From assembly GCA_035772405.1 (NCBI GenBank), contig JAYKKM010000309.1, positions 2,070,001-2,134,000 of the forward strand: a DNA stretch of 64,000 nt, in the 5' to 3' direction. The DNA is from Chrysogorgia sp. JL179-B06 (lineage: Eukaryota; Cnidaria; Anthozoa; Scleralcyonacea; Chrysogorgiidae). A model generated the notes under the pieces. It worked only from the letters and a program-made list of their open reading frames with translations, did no database searches and had not been told where the DNA came from. Positions 1 through 13,917 of this stretch are shown here, piece after piece (within the stretch, counting starts at the first letter, position 1; every line of letters begins with the position of its first letter). The position numbers and the translations under genes were made by a program.

Positions 1-1190
1 TTTATAGACGTTGGTGTATATTATAATAGCTATTAGATTATTCAAGAGATTGACTTGTCAAACGAAGCGAAGGCTGAATGCACACATACAATAGCGCGTG
101 GGTCGTTAAGAGTCATTAGTGGTGCAACTCACAAATATTTGCATGTCCTGGGAATATTTAATTTATTTGAGGGTACACACTAGGATTTTATGGGTAAACA
201 TTAGTCAATATGGGATAATGAGGGATATTTATCATCCCTAACTTCGTATACGTAATTAGCGTTAAGAACGCCTCACATCCCTTGTAGACATAATTTCACC
301 TTCATGATAACCCTAAATTTAATTATATTTGGAATATCACAGATTTCAATTCCGACTCGTTGACTCTCACCAGGAGTTGTGCGATTGCCTAATCGTTCGA
401 CTGAACCTGTGGATTCAGCGTTCGATTGAACCTGTGTTTTCATGGCATCTACAAAGATATCAACCCTAATAATTTTAGCCGTATTATGGTGACGCCGTTG
501 TCATGATGTATATTCACGTTGTTAAGGTTAAGATTTGCATAAGCCTACATGAACCCTAGCCATTTTGGCCGCGGAATTATCGCTAATTATCTCGCGTTAG
601 TGTATACGGGATTCCAATGGGGGAAGAAACCCTTCGGGAAACAGTGTGAAGAACTGTTCAAGATCTCAAACGCAGCGACATAGAAAAATAATAAATCATA
701 TACTTAGTTTTGGCGTAAAGTATTCTGAAGAAACCATTCGCAAAATGATCAGGAATTACAAAATAAGGTTTCCTGGCAGAAAAAGTAATATATCTAAGAG
801 TTTTAAATTGGTTGAACGGCTTTACTTCATAGAGAACGACCGAGTGAAGAGTTAGAACGAGGATATAACTAACTAAACTAGAAGCTTGAATAAATTTGTC
901 CACCTGATCTTCGATAAAAGCGTGGGAGCCATTAAGCGTTGATAGCATAAGCGTTCAAATCGGCAGAAATAACTTGCCGAGCAATCATTTCGGGAGAATT
1001 ATCACTTATATAACCTTCGTTTATCGATTAAGCGATTCCTGTGTCGAAGAAACACTTTGGGAAGCAGTGTGAACAACTGTTAAGTATTTAAAACGTGTGG
1101 AAGGAATTGCTTTCAAAACGTTGCTAGGCCAACTTATCCTACGGCCGATATTTGCATATTTCGCCTGAAAGCATGTGTAGAAACAAGAGC
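1..1190. other. left-edge intron sequence of gene 1, no gene seen
   Basis: No coding region with recognisable domains. Two diverged copies of a segment of about 110 bp occur around 545-665 and 985-1095; both contain GAAGAAAC..TT..GGGAA.CAGTGTGAA. The short ORF at 646-855 has no recognisable motif and falls in one of these copies, so it is not called. The stretch is inferred to be intron because the next exon downstream enters in the middle of an F5/8C domain. Confidence 0.45.
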
Positions 1191-1194
1191 ACTT

Positions 1195-1590
1195 AAGCCT
1201 GGTTTCCATATGGTCGCTGCGCTGTCTTTACGGTCGCAGAAGTGAAGCAGTGAAGCGTGCTTCTTTTGTTATGACAAAAGAAACACGCTTCACTGCATCA
1301 CTTCCGCAACCGGTGAACATGATTGTAACAATACGTTCTCGCTTGTTCCAGCATGCGTGAACAACCATTGTTGTTTCAACAAGCTGTAACAACATGTTGA
1401 AACAATGATGAACAATGTTGTTCATTCAACAATGTTGTTCACGTATGTTAACAAGTTGTTGCAGCATTGTTCAGGCAACAATGTTGTAACAACTTGTGAG
1501 ATTTTTACGTGTGTACAGTATGTCAACAAGTTGTTACAGTATTGTTCAGGCAACAATGCTGTAACAACTTGTGAGATTTTTACGCGTGTA
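1195..1590. repeat. foldback plus AACAAGTTGTT-rich dispersed repeat
   Basis: It starts with TTAAGCCTGGTTTCCATAT, the same terminal motif as the MITE at 9319. An inverted repeat follows (AGTGAAGC..GTGCTTC against GAAACACGCTTCACT), then many short palindromic words such as AACAATGTTGTT and AACAAGTTGTT. Close copies of the second part occur at 44,930-45,310, again directly upstream of the F5/8C-C exon of gene 2, and a diverged copy lies at 39,780-40,045. The placement in both genes shows that it predates the gene duplication. Confidence 0.6.
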
Positions 1591-1668
1591 GGTTGCATTT
1601 CATTAATTTACATTATTATGAATTACCTTTTTATTACTAACAAATTCGTATTTTTTAATAAATTCAAG

Positions 1669-1810
1669 GAATTCAGCGGAAATAAAGACGGAAACTCCAT
1701 TGTCCAACAATCTGTATCACCTGTTATTGTTGCTCGCTACATCCGTATTCATCCTCTGAGTTGGCATAATTATATTTCAATGAGGGTCGAGTTTTATGGA
1801 TGTATTAAAG
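1669..1810 (+). CDS. Gene 1 exon: F5/8 type C domain, C-terminal half
   Basis: The exon follows the acceptor ..AATTCAAG and precedes the donor GTAAAA. It is 142 bp, phase 0 in and phase 1 out. It encodes [20 protein letters not shown] followed by [12 protein letters not shown] and RVEFYGC. The pattern ARYIRIHP..W......R.E.YGC is the hallmark C-terminal part of discoidin domains: the two final strands and the closing Cys, which pairs with the Cys at the start of the domain. The copy at 45392-45533 in gene 2 has the same length and phases. The first half of the domain must lie upstream of the window. Confidence 0.8.
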
Positions 1811-4800
1811 GTAAAAATGTATTGTTTGGAAGTAGTATAAATGGTAGTTGGAGAAAAAATACCACGTGCATGACTTGTGCCATCTAGAATCTTCAGGATA
1901 TGATGGGGAACTTCATTTCTACTAACAACTTTGCGTCTTTTTCAACATGTAAAATCGATTGCGATGGAATTAATTAGTGGATAGTGCTTTTTACTATCCG
2001 AATACCGGATTTGCCGGATAGTTGAAAAAATCCGTCAGGATACCGGATATTTTCGTATACAAGGCTCAGTCCTCAGTTCAGAATTGCCATATTTTGGCTA
2101 GTTTCTGGGCTATAGCCTGCATTGTGACCAAGATTTGATTCGATGCATTGAAAATCACTAACCCATGCTTCAATTGGTTTGTCTGCAGTTATACCAATTT
2201 AATAGTACTGTAGTTTGCAAGTATAAATAGTATTAAACTATGAAAAATTGAAAATGAAATGATTAATCCAACTTGGTCTAATGGTCTCTAAACATGTAGG
2301 CTATAAAAGATAAAAATATATACATATGAAATTATCATTTATTAAGCTTCGTATGAAATAGATTACTAGATATTATTTATAAATGTAAACAAACTGAAGC
2401 GGTGTTATGGAAACGTGTTAAAGTGCCACTACGATGAAAATTCACCACCGTCTTTTAGATTTTCTTTAGCATAGAATAGTATTTCAGGGTCGAAAGTGTT
2501 CATCGATGTAAAAAAAAACTAAAAAATGGTATTTTGAAGTAAGTATTTTGAGCTCTGAAATCACTATTATTATAAATCACCATTACTAAAAACGTGTTCC
2601 AAGTAAGCCCGCAATTTCAAAAGGTAATATTGTTTGTGACGTCAGATTCTCAATGCTATACGCCTGAATTTCGGTCGAGGTTATTGCTGTTTTGTTGCAT
2701 TGATATCTATTTTTATTATATTTGAATGAACACAAAGTTAGTTCTCCTTGGAAAACTGTCAAAACAAATTATCCGGTATCCGGCCGGATAATAGAAAATA
2801 TCCGGCAGGGTACCGGATAGTGAGAATATCCACTATCCGGTCGGATACTAAATCCGGTGCAACCCTTAATATACTTGTCCCCGAAGAATTAATGAGAAGT
2901 AGCGCTTGTGTGTAGAGTGAATATCAATGGTATAGATACGAATATGTCGTGGATTTTTCGCCAAACACGCGCGCAATTTTACATCACCTCATAGTGACAG
3001 TTTTCATTCCTATAAACTGTTTTATTTCCTATAAACTATTTTATTTCCTATAAACTGTTTTATTTCCTATATCTGCTTTATTTCCTATAAACTGTTTTAT
3101 TTCCTATATCTGTTTTATTTCCTATAAACTGTTCTATTTCCTATATCTGTTTTATTTCCTATAAACTGTTTTATTTCCTATAAACAGTTTTATTTACTAT
3201 AAACAGTTTTATTTCCTATAAACAGTTTTATTTCCTATATCTATTTTATTTCCTATATCTGTTTTATTTCCTATAAACTGTTTTATTTCCTATATCTGTT
3301 TTATTTCCTATAAACTGTTTTATTTCCGATAAACTGTTTTATTTCCTATATCTGTTTTATTTCCTATAAACTGTTTTATTTCCTATATCTGTTTTATTTC
3401 CTATAAACTGTTTTATTTCCTATATCTGTTTTATTTCCTATAAACTGTTTTATTTCCTATGTCTGTTTTATTTCCTATATCTGTTTTATTTCCTATATCT
3501 GTTTTATTTCCTATAAACTGTTTTATTTCCTATAAACTGTTTTATTTCCTATATCTGTTTTATTTCCTATATCTGTTTTACTTCCTATATCTGTTTTATT
3601 TCCTATGTCTGTTTTATTTCCTATAAACTGTTTTATTTCCTATAAACTGTTTTATTTCCTATATCTGTTTTATTTCCTATATCTGTTTTATTTCCTATAT
3701 CTGTTTTATTTCCTATAAACTGTTTTATTTCCTATATCTGTTTTATTTCCTATATCTGTTTTATTTCCTATATCTGTTTTATTTCCTATAAACTGTTTTA
3801 TTTCCTATAAACTGTTTTATTTCCTATATCTGTTTTATTTCCTATAAACTGTTTTATTTCCTGTAAACTGTTTTATTTCCTATATCTGTTTTATTTCCTA
3901 TAAACTGTTTTATTTCCTATATCTGTTTTATTTCCTATAAACTGTTTTATTTCCTATAAACTGTTTCATTTCCTATATCTGTTTTATTTCCTATATCTGT
4001 TTTATTTCCTATAACTGTTTTATTTCCTATATCTTTTTTATTTCCTATATCTGGTTTATTTCCTATAACTGTTTTATTTCCTATAACTGTTTTATTTCCT
4101 ATATCTGTTTTATTTCCTATATCTGTTTTATTTCCTATATCTGTTTTATTTCCTATAACTGTTTTATTTCCTATAACTGTTTTATTTCCTATATCTGTTT
4201 TATTTCCTATAAACTGTTTTATTCCCTATATCTGTTTTATTTCCTATATCTGTTTTATTTCCTATAAACTGTTTTATTTCCTATCTGTTTTATTTCCTAT
4301 ATCTGTTTTATTTCCAAAAACTGTTTTATTTCCTATATCTGTTTTATTTCCTATATCTGTTTTATTTCCTATAAACTGTTTTATTTCCTACAATCTGTTT
4401 TATTTCCTATATCTGTTTTATTTCCTATATCTGTTTTATTTCCTATAAACTGTTTTATTTCCTACAATCTGTTTTATTTCCTATATCTGTTTTATTTCCT
4501 ATAAACTGTTTTATTTCCTATATCTGTTTTATTTCCTATATCTGTTTTATTTCCAAAAACTGTTTTATTTCCTATATCTGTTTTATTTCCTATATCTGTT
4601 TTATTTCCTACAATCTGTTTTATTTCCTACAATCTGTTTTATTTCCTATATCTGTTTTATTTCCTATATCTGTTTTATTTCCTATAAACTGTTTTATTTC
4701 CTACAATCTGTTTTATTTCCTATATCTGTTTTATTTCCTATATAATTCTTTTGCGCGCAAACATTTCTAATTCACCAACAAAATATCATCCTCGAATTTA

Positions 4801-7800
4801 CGGATGAACTCAAACAGCTCGACCTCATGTTGTGTATTTCTTCTCTTTTCTATGTTCCTCCAACAGAGCCCCATCCTTGTGACAGCTCGCCATGTCAAAA
4901 CGGTGGAACGTGTTCGTCACAAGGAGACTCGTACGCCTGCACCTGTCCAAGTAATTATGAAGGAAACAACTGCGAAGTCAAAAAGTGTAAGTCAACTGTT
5001 AACACTGTTTCATATATACATACAGTACTGCTCAAAATTAACCTAACGAAAAACGCGTTCGAAATGCATTCCGCTGGAGGTTTGAATATCGTGACCTAAT
5101 CGGTCCCTGTTCGGTGATCTTCGCTGTTTTTAGACCCGTTAGCGTCAGAATGTAGTTCGTTTTCTTTATGCGATTCGTCATGTGAATCAAATCTCTTCGG
5201 CCTGTCTCAACACACTGGGATCATCTAAACAAGAGAAAATGATAAACTTGGGTAAAATCACCCCTTCAAAGAAAGACGGCAGATTCAATGTACTTTCTCT
5301 TTTATTCTCGTTTAATAACTTCTTATTAACCGAGAGCGCGGTCATTACGGGAAAATATCAGACCGAGGCCTTGACAGTACGGACCGAGCCCGTAGGGCGT
5401 GGTTCGTACATAAAAGACCGAGGTCGATCTGATATTTTTCCCGTAATGACCAAGCGGTCAAGGTTAATAAGAGGTTTACTATATGGCATGGCTTTTTTAA
5501 ACAACATACTTTACATACGTTTTGAGTGACAGAATCGTCATTTTCAATCTTGTACTTGTTCTTCTGTTGCTTTCATGATAGTAAGACTCTTTTAGACTGT
5601 TCGTCGTCCGACTCGTACATGATTTAGAGTAGTGCTTAGTTTACTAAATTCCTTCAATTTTTGCTGCTGTTCAAAGTTTCCTAGTTCGGTTTGTTCTTTG
5701 TAAACAAAATGGCTGACAAAATCTGCAATCCGGACATGTCCATTACCGGGAAATAACGGACCGGCACGTGACATGTCTCATTTCATGACGTGCCATTTCA
5801 CCGGAAGTAGCTTGTGCCATATAATAATAAATCATATACCACAAGCCCAGCAACGATTTAAATTTTGACAATTGGCTAAATCAGAAATTAAAGGGATACT
5901 GCAGCCAAAATACAAATGTAGTTGATCATATGAAAGATCTTACTGACTTCAGTTTATTTCCAAAGTTTTTGAAAATTTGAGGATTTTGACGCCATATTGG
6001 TTTGAAAATATGACGTCATTGAGTGATTATTTATCGACATATGAACTACATTTGTATTTTGAATGGAGTATCCATGAACACATTCAAGTGATTGTTGTTG
6101 CCACTCTGGCCGTGTGCAAGTAAACCGATAACGAAAACGGCAGGGTAAGACGTTACAAAGAGATGAAGAGGAGTCGTTAATAGCTTGGTATAGAATATTT
6201 TAAATTATATTTAATAATCTTTATACACGGTAACCAAGTCAGTCCACATACAGAGAAGAATGTAAAAAAATGTTAAAAACTAATTAAATAGTAAATGAGG
6301 ATCTAAAATTAGATATATATTTAGTGATTTGAAAAAAATATGTACAATAAATTACAGTATGATTTTCTTATAGATAGTTGTTTTCGTGATTTAAGTTCCA
6401 CAACATGGCACCTCGATACCCAAAAGTTCGTTTCATCGCATTAGTGTTAGGCTTGGGGAGCATTAGAGTATTGTTGTTACTCCTCAAATCGTAACAATCC
6501 CGATGAGATAACCTGAAAAAGTCGCCGAGATTTGAAACCCCACCAATATTTTTATTGACTAAGGAGAAGAGTTGTTCATCCTTTCTACACTGAAGCGTTT
6601 CCCAACCCACTTTAGATAAAGTTTCTGTTGCTGATGAGTAATAACTGTCATCGGTTACAACCCGAGCAGCCTCATTCTGTAATTGTTGCAGTTGAGTTTT
6701 TAATTCGGCCGAACAATTGTCTCAAACAAGAGAACAATAATCTAAATGAGGCAAAGCTAAAACTTTAGCCTTTAAACAATATTTCCAGACTTGCGTTACT
6801 AATCATTCTCTTTGCTCGTCGTAAAACACCTATGCTCTTAGACACTTTTTTGCATACATGATTAATATATGTTTTCCATGTAATATTTTCATCAATAAAA
6901 ACCCCAAGATTTTTCGTATTATATAGATACGATCAATAATTTGATTATTGATGAACACATGGGATCTGTACCAATACGTGATCTTTTTCTAGATCCAATT
7001 AGCATGTATTCCGATTTACTGGCATTCAATATTAATTTGTTCGCTAAAAGCTAAGCCAATAATGCCAGTTGTTTAATTCTCTATTTAACTTGGCTAGAAT
7101 ATAATAGAATAGAATAGAATAGAATGGAATGGAATGGAATGGATGGAATGGATGGAATGGATGGCCCGGAATGGGAATGGGAATGGGAATATAGAGTGGG
7201 AATGTAGAGTAGAGAGAGTAGAGAGAGTAGAGAGAGTAGAAAGAGTAGAAAGAGTAGAAAGAGTAGAAAGAGTAGAGAGAGTAGAGAGAGTAGAGAGAGT
7301 AGAGAGAGTAGAGAGAGTAGAGAGAGTAGAGAGAGTAGAGAGAGTAGAGAGAGTAGAGAGAGTAGAGAGAGTAGAGAGAGTAGAGAGAGTAGAGAGAGTA
7401 GAGAGAGTAGAGAGAGTAGAGAGAGTAGAGAGAGTAGAGAGAGTAGAGAGAGTAGAGAGAGTAGAGAGAGTAGAGAGAGTAGAGAGAGTAGAGAGAGTAG
7501 AGAGAGTAGAGAGAGTAGAGAGAGAGTAGAGAGAGTAGAGAGAGTAGAGAGAGTAGAGAGAGTAGAGAGAGTAGAGAGAGTAGAGAGAGAGTAGAGAGAG
7601 TAGAGAGAGTAGAGAGAGAGTAGAGAGAGTAGAGAGAGTAGAGAGAGAGAGTAGAGAGAGAGAGTAGAGAGAGAGAGTAGAGAGAGAGAGTAGAGAGAGA
7701 GAGTAGAGAGAGAGAGTAGAGAGAGAGAGAGTAGAGAGAGAGAGTAGAGAGAGAGAGAGTAGAGAGAGAGAGTAGAGAGAGAGTAGAGAGAGAGTAGAGA

Positions 7801-8735
7801 GAGAGTAGAGAGAGAGTAGAGAGAGAGAGTAGAGAGAGAGAGTAGAGAGAGAGAGTAGAGAGAGAGAGTAGAGAGAGAGAGTAGAGAGAGAGTAGAGAGA
7901 GAGTAGAGAGAGAGTAGAGAGAGAGTAGAGAGAGAATAGAGAGAGAGTAGAGAGAGAGTAGAGAGAGAGTAGAGAGAGAGTAGAGAGAGAGTAGAGAGAG
8001 AGTAGAGAGAGAGTAGAGAGAGAGAGAGTAGAGAGAGAGTAGAGAGAGAGTAGAGAGAGAGTAGAGAGAGAGTAGAGAGAGAGAGTAGAGAGAGAGAGTA
8101 GAGAGAGAGAGTAGAGAGAGAGAGTAGAGAGAGAGAGTAGAGAGAGAGAGTAGAGAGAGAGTAGAGAGAGAGTAGAGAGAGAGTAGAGAGAGAGTAGAGA
8201 GAGAGTAGAGAGAGAGTAGAGAGAGAGTAGAGAGAGAGTAGAGAGAGAGTAGAGAGAGAGTAGAGAGAGAGTAGAGAGAGAGTAGAGAGAGAGTAGAGAG
8301 AGAGTAGAGAGAGAGTAGAGAGAGAGAGTAGAGAGAGAGTAGAGAGAGAGTAGAGAGAGAGGAGAGAGAGAGTAGAGAGAGAGTAGAGAGAGAGTAGAGA
8401 GAGAGTAGAGAGAGAGTAGAGAGAGAGAGTAGAGAGAGAGAGTAGAGAGAGAGAGTAGAGAGAGAGAGTAGAGAGAGAGAGTAGAGAGAGAGAGTAGAGA
8501 GAGAGAGTAGAGAGAGTAGAGAGAGAGTAGAGAGAGAGTAGAGAGAGAGTAGAGAGAGAGTAGAGAGAGAGTAGAGAGAGAGTAGAGAGAGAGTAGAGAG
8601 AGAGTAGAGAGAGAGAGTAGAGAGAGAGTAGAGAGAGAGCAGAGAGAGAGCAGAGAGAGCAGAGAGAGTAGAGAGAGAGTAGAGAGAGAGTAGAGAGAGA
8701 GTAGAGAGAGAGTAGAGAGAGAGTAGAGAGAGAGT

Positions 8736-8766
<31 letters not shown>

Positions 8767-11700
8767 AGAGAGTAGAGAGAGAGTAGAGAGAGAGTAGAGA
8801 GAGAGTAGAGAGAGAGTAGAGAGAGAGTAGAGAGAGAGTAGAGAGAGAGTAGAGAGAGAGTAGAGAGAGAGTAGAGAGAGAGTAGAGAGAGAGTAGAGAG
8901 AGAGTAGAGAGAGTAAGTAGAGAGAGTAGAGAATAGAATCCTTCGGGGAATAAGAAACACAGTTATTTGTTGAACTAATCTGCATGCATATCTTTCACTT
9001 TATTTCAGGGTGCGCAATTAATATAAAGAAAAGAGGATGCTTCAAAACCCCTCCGATTGCCCAACGTGAGAGGTTGCTATTTAGTCAGCGAGACAACATT
9101 GACTGGGGCAATGGCTGGGATAACTTTATCGAAAACGTTAACTGCGAGTAAGTATAGCGCACTAATCTTAACACTCGTGCCCAGATCTCTTTGCGGACCT
9201 ATGTATATAGTCAACGAAATCTCGATTTGTGACGTTTTGTGACGTAAAAGTTTTATCATGTGTATTAAATCGAGACATAACCATAGTTGGCACACTGCTC
9301 ACATATGTTTGTTTTAAAGCCTGGTTTCCATATTGTAGTAATTGTTGTAATTCAGTCGGCGACTATCGCCGATCAAGTCTTATAACAATTACAACTGTAT
9401 GGAAACGCGTGTTGTAATTGTTGTAATTCAATCGGAGATCGATCGGCGACTGTTGTAGAAGTTGAATCAACTTCTAGAAGTTGGTTCAACTTCTACAACA
9501 ATTACAACAGTTGCCGATGCGATAACAGTTAATGGAAACATCAGTCGCTGACAGTCGCCGACTGCAGTGGGGTAGCCTGCAGCCGTACTCAATTACAAGG
9601 GCACTCCCTGGGCACTACTCCAAAGCTTTGATCGCGCCGTGCAAGAGTGAAGCCTGAGACCAGCTAGGAGGGGCAGGGCATACCATTACGCCCCGAAAAA
9701 TGTTCAAACTCTAGAGTCTTTGAAATGGTATTTCCAGCATTTTGAGAAAGTAGAATATTTGATTTCGGTTGGACAAATTTGTTTCTTTAATTATTGCCAA
9801 AAAGCAGGAAACAAGGGAATCAGAGTTATATATAGAACATTAGACAAAGAACGCTAGATGGTTATTGTTTAATATATGTAATGATAGTTTTAGTCAGGAA
9901 GGATGGTCCATTAGTCCAGGCTCAGGATTCAGTGGTATGGGAAGACTGGATTGGTATGGTGTTCCGTTTTCCGATAAATTACAAATAAATAAAAACAAAC
10001 TTGAAATACCATGGCATTATGCACTTGCAAGATTGTCAATAAAAATATCATGCTTTGGCTATGCATGTATATACTTGCCAAAATACAAAATACTTTTTAC
10101 TAGGGCCTTCACGACGTTTACCAGGACCTGGCCCCTCTAGGCCCTGGTCTAGCTACGCCACTGGCCGACTGTCGGCGATAGAAAAGTGTCACATGATGGT
10201 AAATAACCAATCAGCATCAAGCGTTGCGTTGCCAGGCATCCACATTGCCAAGTCTTCAGTCTTTCACTTTCCAATCACTTTTACTTCACGTGTTTGCAAG
10301 TCACTTCGTATTAAGATATATCTAAGAATAAGTGAAATGGATAGTTTAATAGCTGACGAGCGGTTCATCGATGTTGTTCGTGAGTATACCCAGCTGTATA
10401 TATTCCTACACTCGAAATTTTCCTTCACCATAAATCCTGAGAACATGTAGTTCAATCGAGTGAAATGCCAAATATTACCTATAATATACCCAGAATCTTA
10501 TCCCGGCATTACCACCACTATATATACAGAACTCGTGACTAAGCTCTCGGCAACGGCTTCCGTAGCTCAGTGGTCAGAGCACTGCACTAGCAATCGCAGG
10601 GTCGCGGGTTCAATTCCTACCGGAAGGCCGCTAAGTTGCAATTTTCGCAACTGGTCCCGGTTTGGTCTTAAAATGTATATATTCCTACACTCGAAATTTT
10701 CCTTCACCATAAATCCTGAGAACATGTAGTTCAATCGAGTGAAATGCCAAATATTACCTATATCTACCAAAGATCGTCGGTTGAATTTCGCGACAAAAAC
10801 AAGAAATTAAATTCTTGGCGCCGAGTGGCAGTTTCAACATAATTCGGCGATTACTTAACCGCGGCGGCGTCCTGAGTACTAGGGAGAAATCGGCGTCTGA
10901 ATTTACAACAATTACAACTATATGGAAACCAGGCCTAACCGCGCGCCTATTGTTGATATGTTAGGGTTGTGATCGGCAACTTTGAGTTCAAAAATGAAGC
11001 AGTCAGCTCCGAGCACAAATTCTGAAAATTTCATTTTATAATTGGTAAAAGTAAATAGGGCTATACAACAATATATCTTGCGCTTGTGTTGCGATATCTC
11101 AGTCGTTTGAGAGCATAATAAAAAAAAATCCATCTATCTTATTGTGTGTCACCATTAAGGGCTTTTCAACACTCAATTACAAAAATTGGTGAATATACTA
11201 AAAAGAAGATTAATTACGTATATACCGTAAACTGCGGAATATAAGCCCCTCCGTTTATAAGCCCCCCGTTTATAAGCCCATCTATCCCCTCGAATATAAG
11301 CCCCCCACCCCATCTCTCTGGTCAGCACTTGTTTCCAACCACCAAACTGACGTGACATCATTTTATCAACTAATCTCACCTTTAACAAACGAATTCTAAT
11401 CCTAACCCTAGCCCTAACAAAGCACTAACCCTAACCTTAAAAAGAAGGAAAAAACGAAGGACAAAATGACGCCATGTCAGTTTGACAGATGGAAACAAGT
11501 ATTTGCCCATCTTTCTTACTAGTAATGTAATCTTACTGACTTTTGGGCTTTGGAGGTGTAACAGTTTACTCAGTATATCAGCCTGGCTATGCCGGTTTTC
11601 GATTATTTTATTTATTTCAATGTTTAGTGTGAGTGAGACAATACAAGTTGTGTTGACAGCAGGAATCTGACCTGTTGACATACAGTTATTTGTGACGCAA

Positions 11701-13580
11701 ATGGGAAAATTAAATATACAAGCGAATGAAAAAATCCCATATCATAGCAGTTCGATCATTTCCAAACGTTTTTTATTCCGCTTATAAGCCCCACGGCCGA
11801 ATATAAGCCCCCCGTTTATAAGCCCACCCAAAACCCCTAACGAAATTGTATAAGCCCAGGGCTTATATTCCGCAGTTTACGATATATATATATATATATT
11901 TACATGTGTGAGTTAAAACAGTATCAAAATAAGCTAGAGTAATCAACTAATAATATATTTATAAATTCGAATAAAAATTGTCTAACATAAATGCTCTAAG
12001 AACCTTTTTAAAATTACCAAGAGATGGGATCTGCTTTATAGTTCATTATCCAATTTGTTCCATATTTTACCGTGCTTTTTTGTAAAAGGTTCTCTGACCT
12101 GAGTCAATTCTAAACAACGGATCGTTTAAGGTGGTCTTACACCCAAAATATTAGAATTGGGCTAATTTTTTTAAATGTCCATACTATTGAGATACTTAAT
12201 GATATAAGAATAGATAGTCAAAATAATTTTTGTGATTGGATACATAGAAATGTAGAAAATTGAGAAAATTCTAAGACTAGTCTGGTTTTGTTGACTTAGC
12301 AACACACTTAGCAACGAACGTTTGGATAATTCCAATAATTATAGTTCCAATAAATATATAATAGTTCCAATAATTAATGGTAATCTTTTACCATTAATAG
12401 TTCTTGCAGGAGAGACACTTTTGCTCACTTAATTACAAAAACTATTTAGATTACTTCAAACACGTAACTTTAAAGTCATTTTCTCAAATCCCGAAATTCA
12501 AGAAAAAGCGAATATTTCAAAAAGCATATCTCATTACGTTTTGATCAATTGTTCTGAAATTTTCAATGCTGAAAGATACAAACAATGTCTAGGAGGTAAA
12601 CCTATAAAATTGACAAGTATTATAAAGCTTATTCCTCTATAATATCTATATATTATTATATATTATTATATATATTATTATATTCCTATATATATCTACC
12701 CGCATGCTTGCTTAATTTTAAAAAATTCCTATTTTTGTGGAAAATTTAAAAAAATTTTAAAAACAATGATAAATGTTCCACTTTTTAGGTTTAGCTCCGA
12801 AACCATGTATTCATTAATAAAATAACCCATGAAAAACATTTCCCTGACCATTCCTTCATGAGATATCATGTCTGAAAATAAGGGTTCTTAATCACTATGG
12901 GGGCAATTGTCTTGGTTACCATGGCAACACAAGAGTAGAGCACAGTATTTTCTGGGTCAAACTTTCACATTATCTAAATTTAAAGGGGAAAAGATTTGGG
13001 TGTAAGACCACCTTAAAAGCTCTCGGAGCGTTTACTGAACTTATTACATTAATAACTGGGTGCACAACCATTAAAACATGAATAGGTCAGTACTGTATTC
13101 CTGTACAATAATAATTGTTCCACTGGTAAACCAGTTGAGTTGCTGCAGCGCACAATCCTTTCAAATATGTTTACGAAGACTCTCAGACTCTCTTGATAAT
13201 AAATATAAAGATATATCTATGTACAGTAAAATTGTAAAACTTTTTTTTTTTTTGGGCAGTTGTGCTGAAGCAGCTAAAGCCGCCGGTTTTAAATACTTCT
13301 GCATCGAGTTTTATGGTGAATGTTGGGGATACAACAATATTAAACTTGCCACCCAAAGCAAAGCGCCGACACAGTGTTGGAGTAAAAGACCTGACTATAC
13401 AAAGTGCAAAGACGGGAACCCTAACGAAACAACTGTTTGTGTGGGAGTTAATTGGCATGGGTATGTCTACGAATTGGTGAGTTAACTTAACAATATTTAT
13501 ACACAGACGATACGTGGACAATCGTCAAGCTCATATCCTCAGAAAAATGATTCTGAGTCCCGTACAGGAATCGAACCTGC

Positions 13581-13677
<97 letters not shown>

Positions 13678-13681
13678 TATA

Positions 13682-13717
<36 letters not shown>

Positions 13718-13917
13718 AAGTGGTCTTACCTCAAAACGATAAAAGCTGCAACTGTCAGTTTCACGCAAGGCGATCTTCAGGCGCGAAGATCGCCTGGCGT
13801 GAAACTGACAGTTGCGGCTTTTATCATTTTGAGGTAAGACCACTTTCACTATATTCGCTCTACCTTTATGGTATTGAGCACTTTCAACGTTCCGTGAACA
13901 ACATCACATTCGTTTTA

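Larger units (their letters stand above)
4987..9008 (+). other. intron of gene 1
   Basis: The intron contains a foldback (5323-5485), part of a CTTAAAGGGA-type MITE (5885-6075), a LINE 3' fragment on the minus strand and the GAGAGTA array. The 5180-6230 segment is homologous to 55,680-56,290, downstream of the last EGF exon of gene 2, including the words TCATCTAAACAAGA and GCAGATTCAATGTACTTTCT. The introns are therefore paralogous. Confidence 0.7.
9319..10934. mobile_element. TIR element, GCCTGGTTTCCATAT ends, with nested insertions
   Basis: The left end GCCTGGTTTCCATATTGTAG and the right end (ACTATATGGAAACCAGGC) are inverted repeats, extended by TGTAATTGTTGTAAATTC-like inner arms. Inside are a second palindromic set (9415-9545, AGAAGTTGAATCAACTTCT) and the SINE at 10,545-10,760. 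No transposase is seen. The left TIR also occurs at 1199. ORFs at 9865-10,450 are chance frames. Confidence 0.6.

Noticed and set aside
7044..8985. Two minus-strand frames of more than 600 codons (SLLSLYSL / STLSLYSL repeats) and a plus-strand VERVERVER frame
   Set aside because: They are translations of the TAGAGAG satellite in several frames at once; no start context, domain or splice support.
10554..10630. tRNA-Ala-like gene
   Set aside because: Mismatches in the anticodon and T stems, an oversized anticodon loop and a duplicated SINE tail on both sides; a SINE head is the better explanation.
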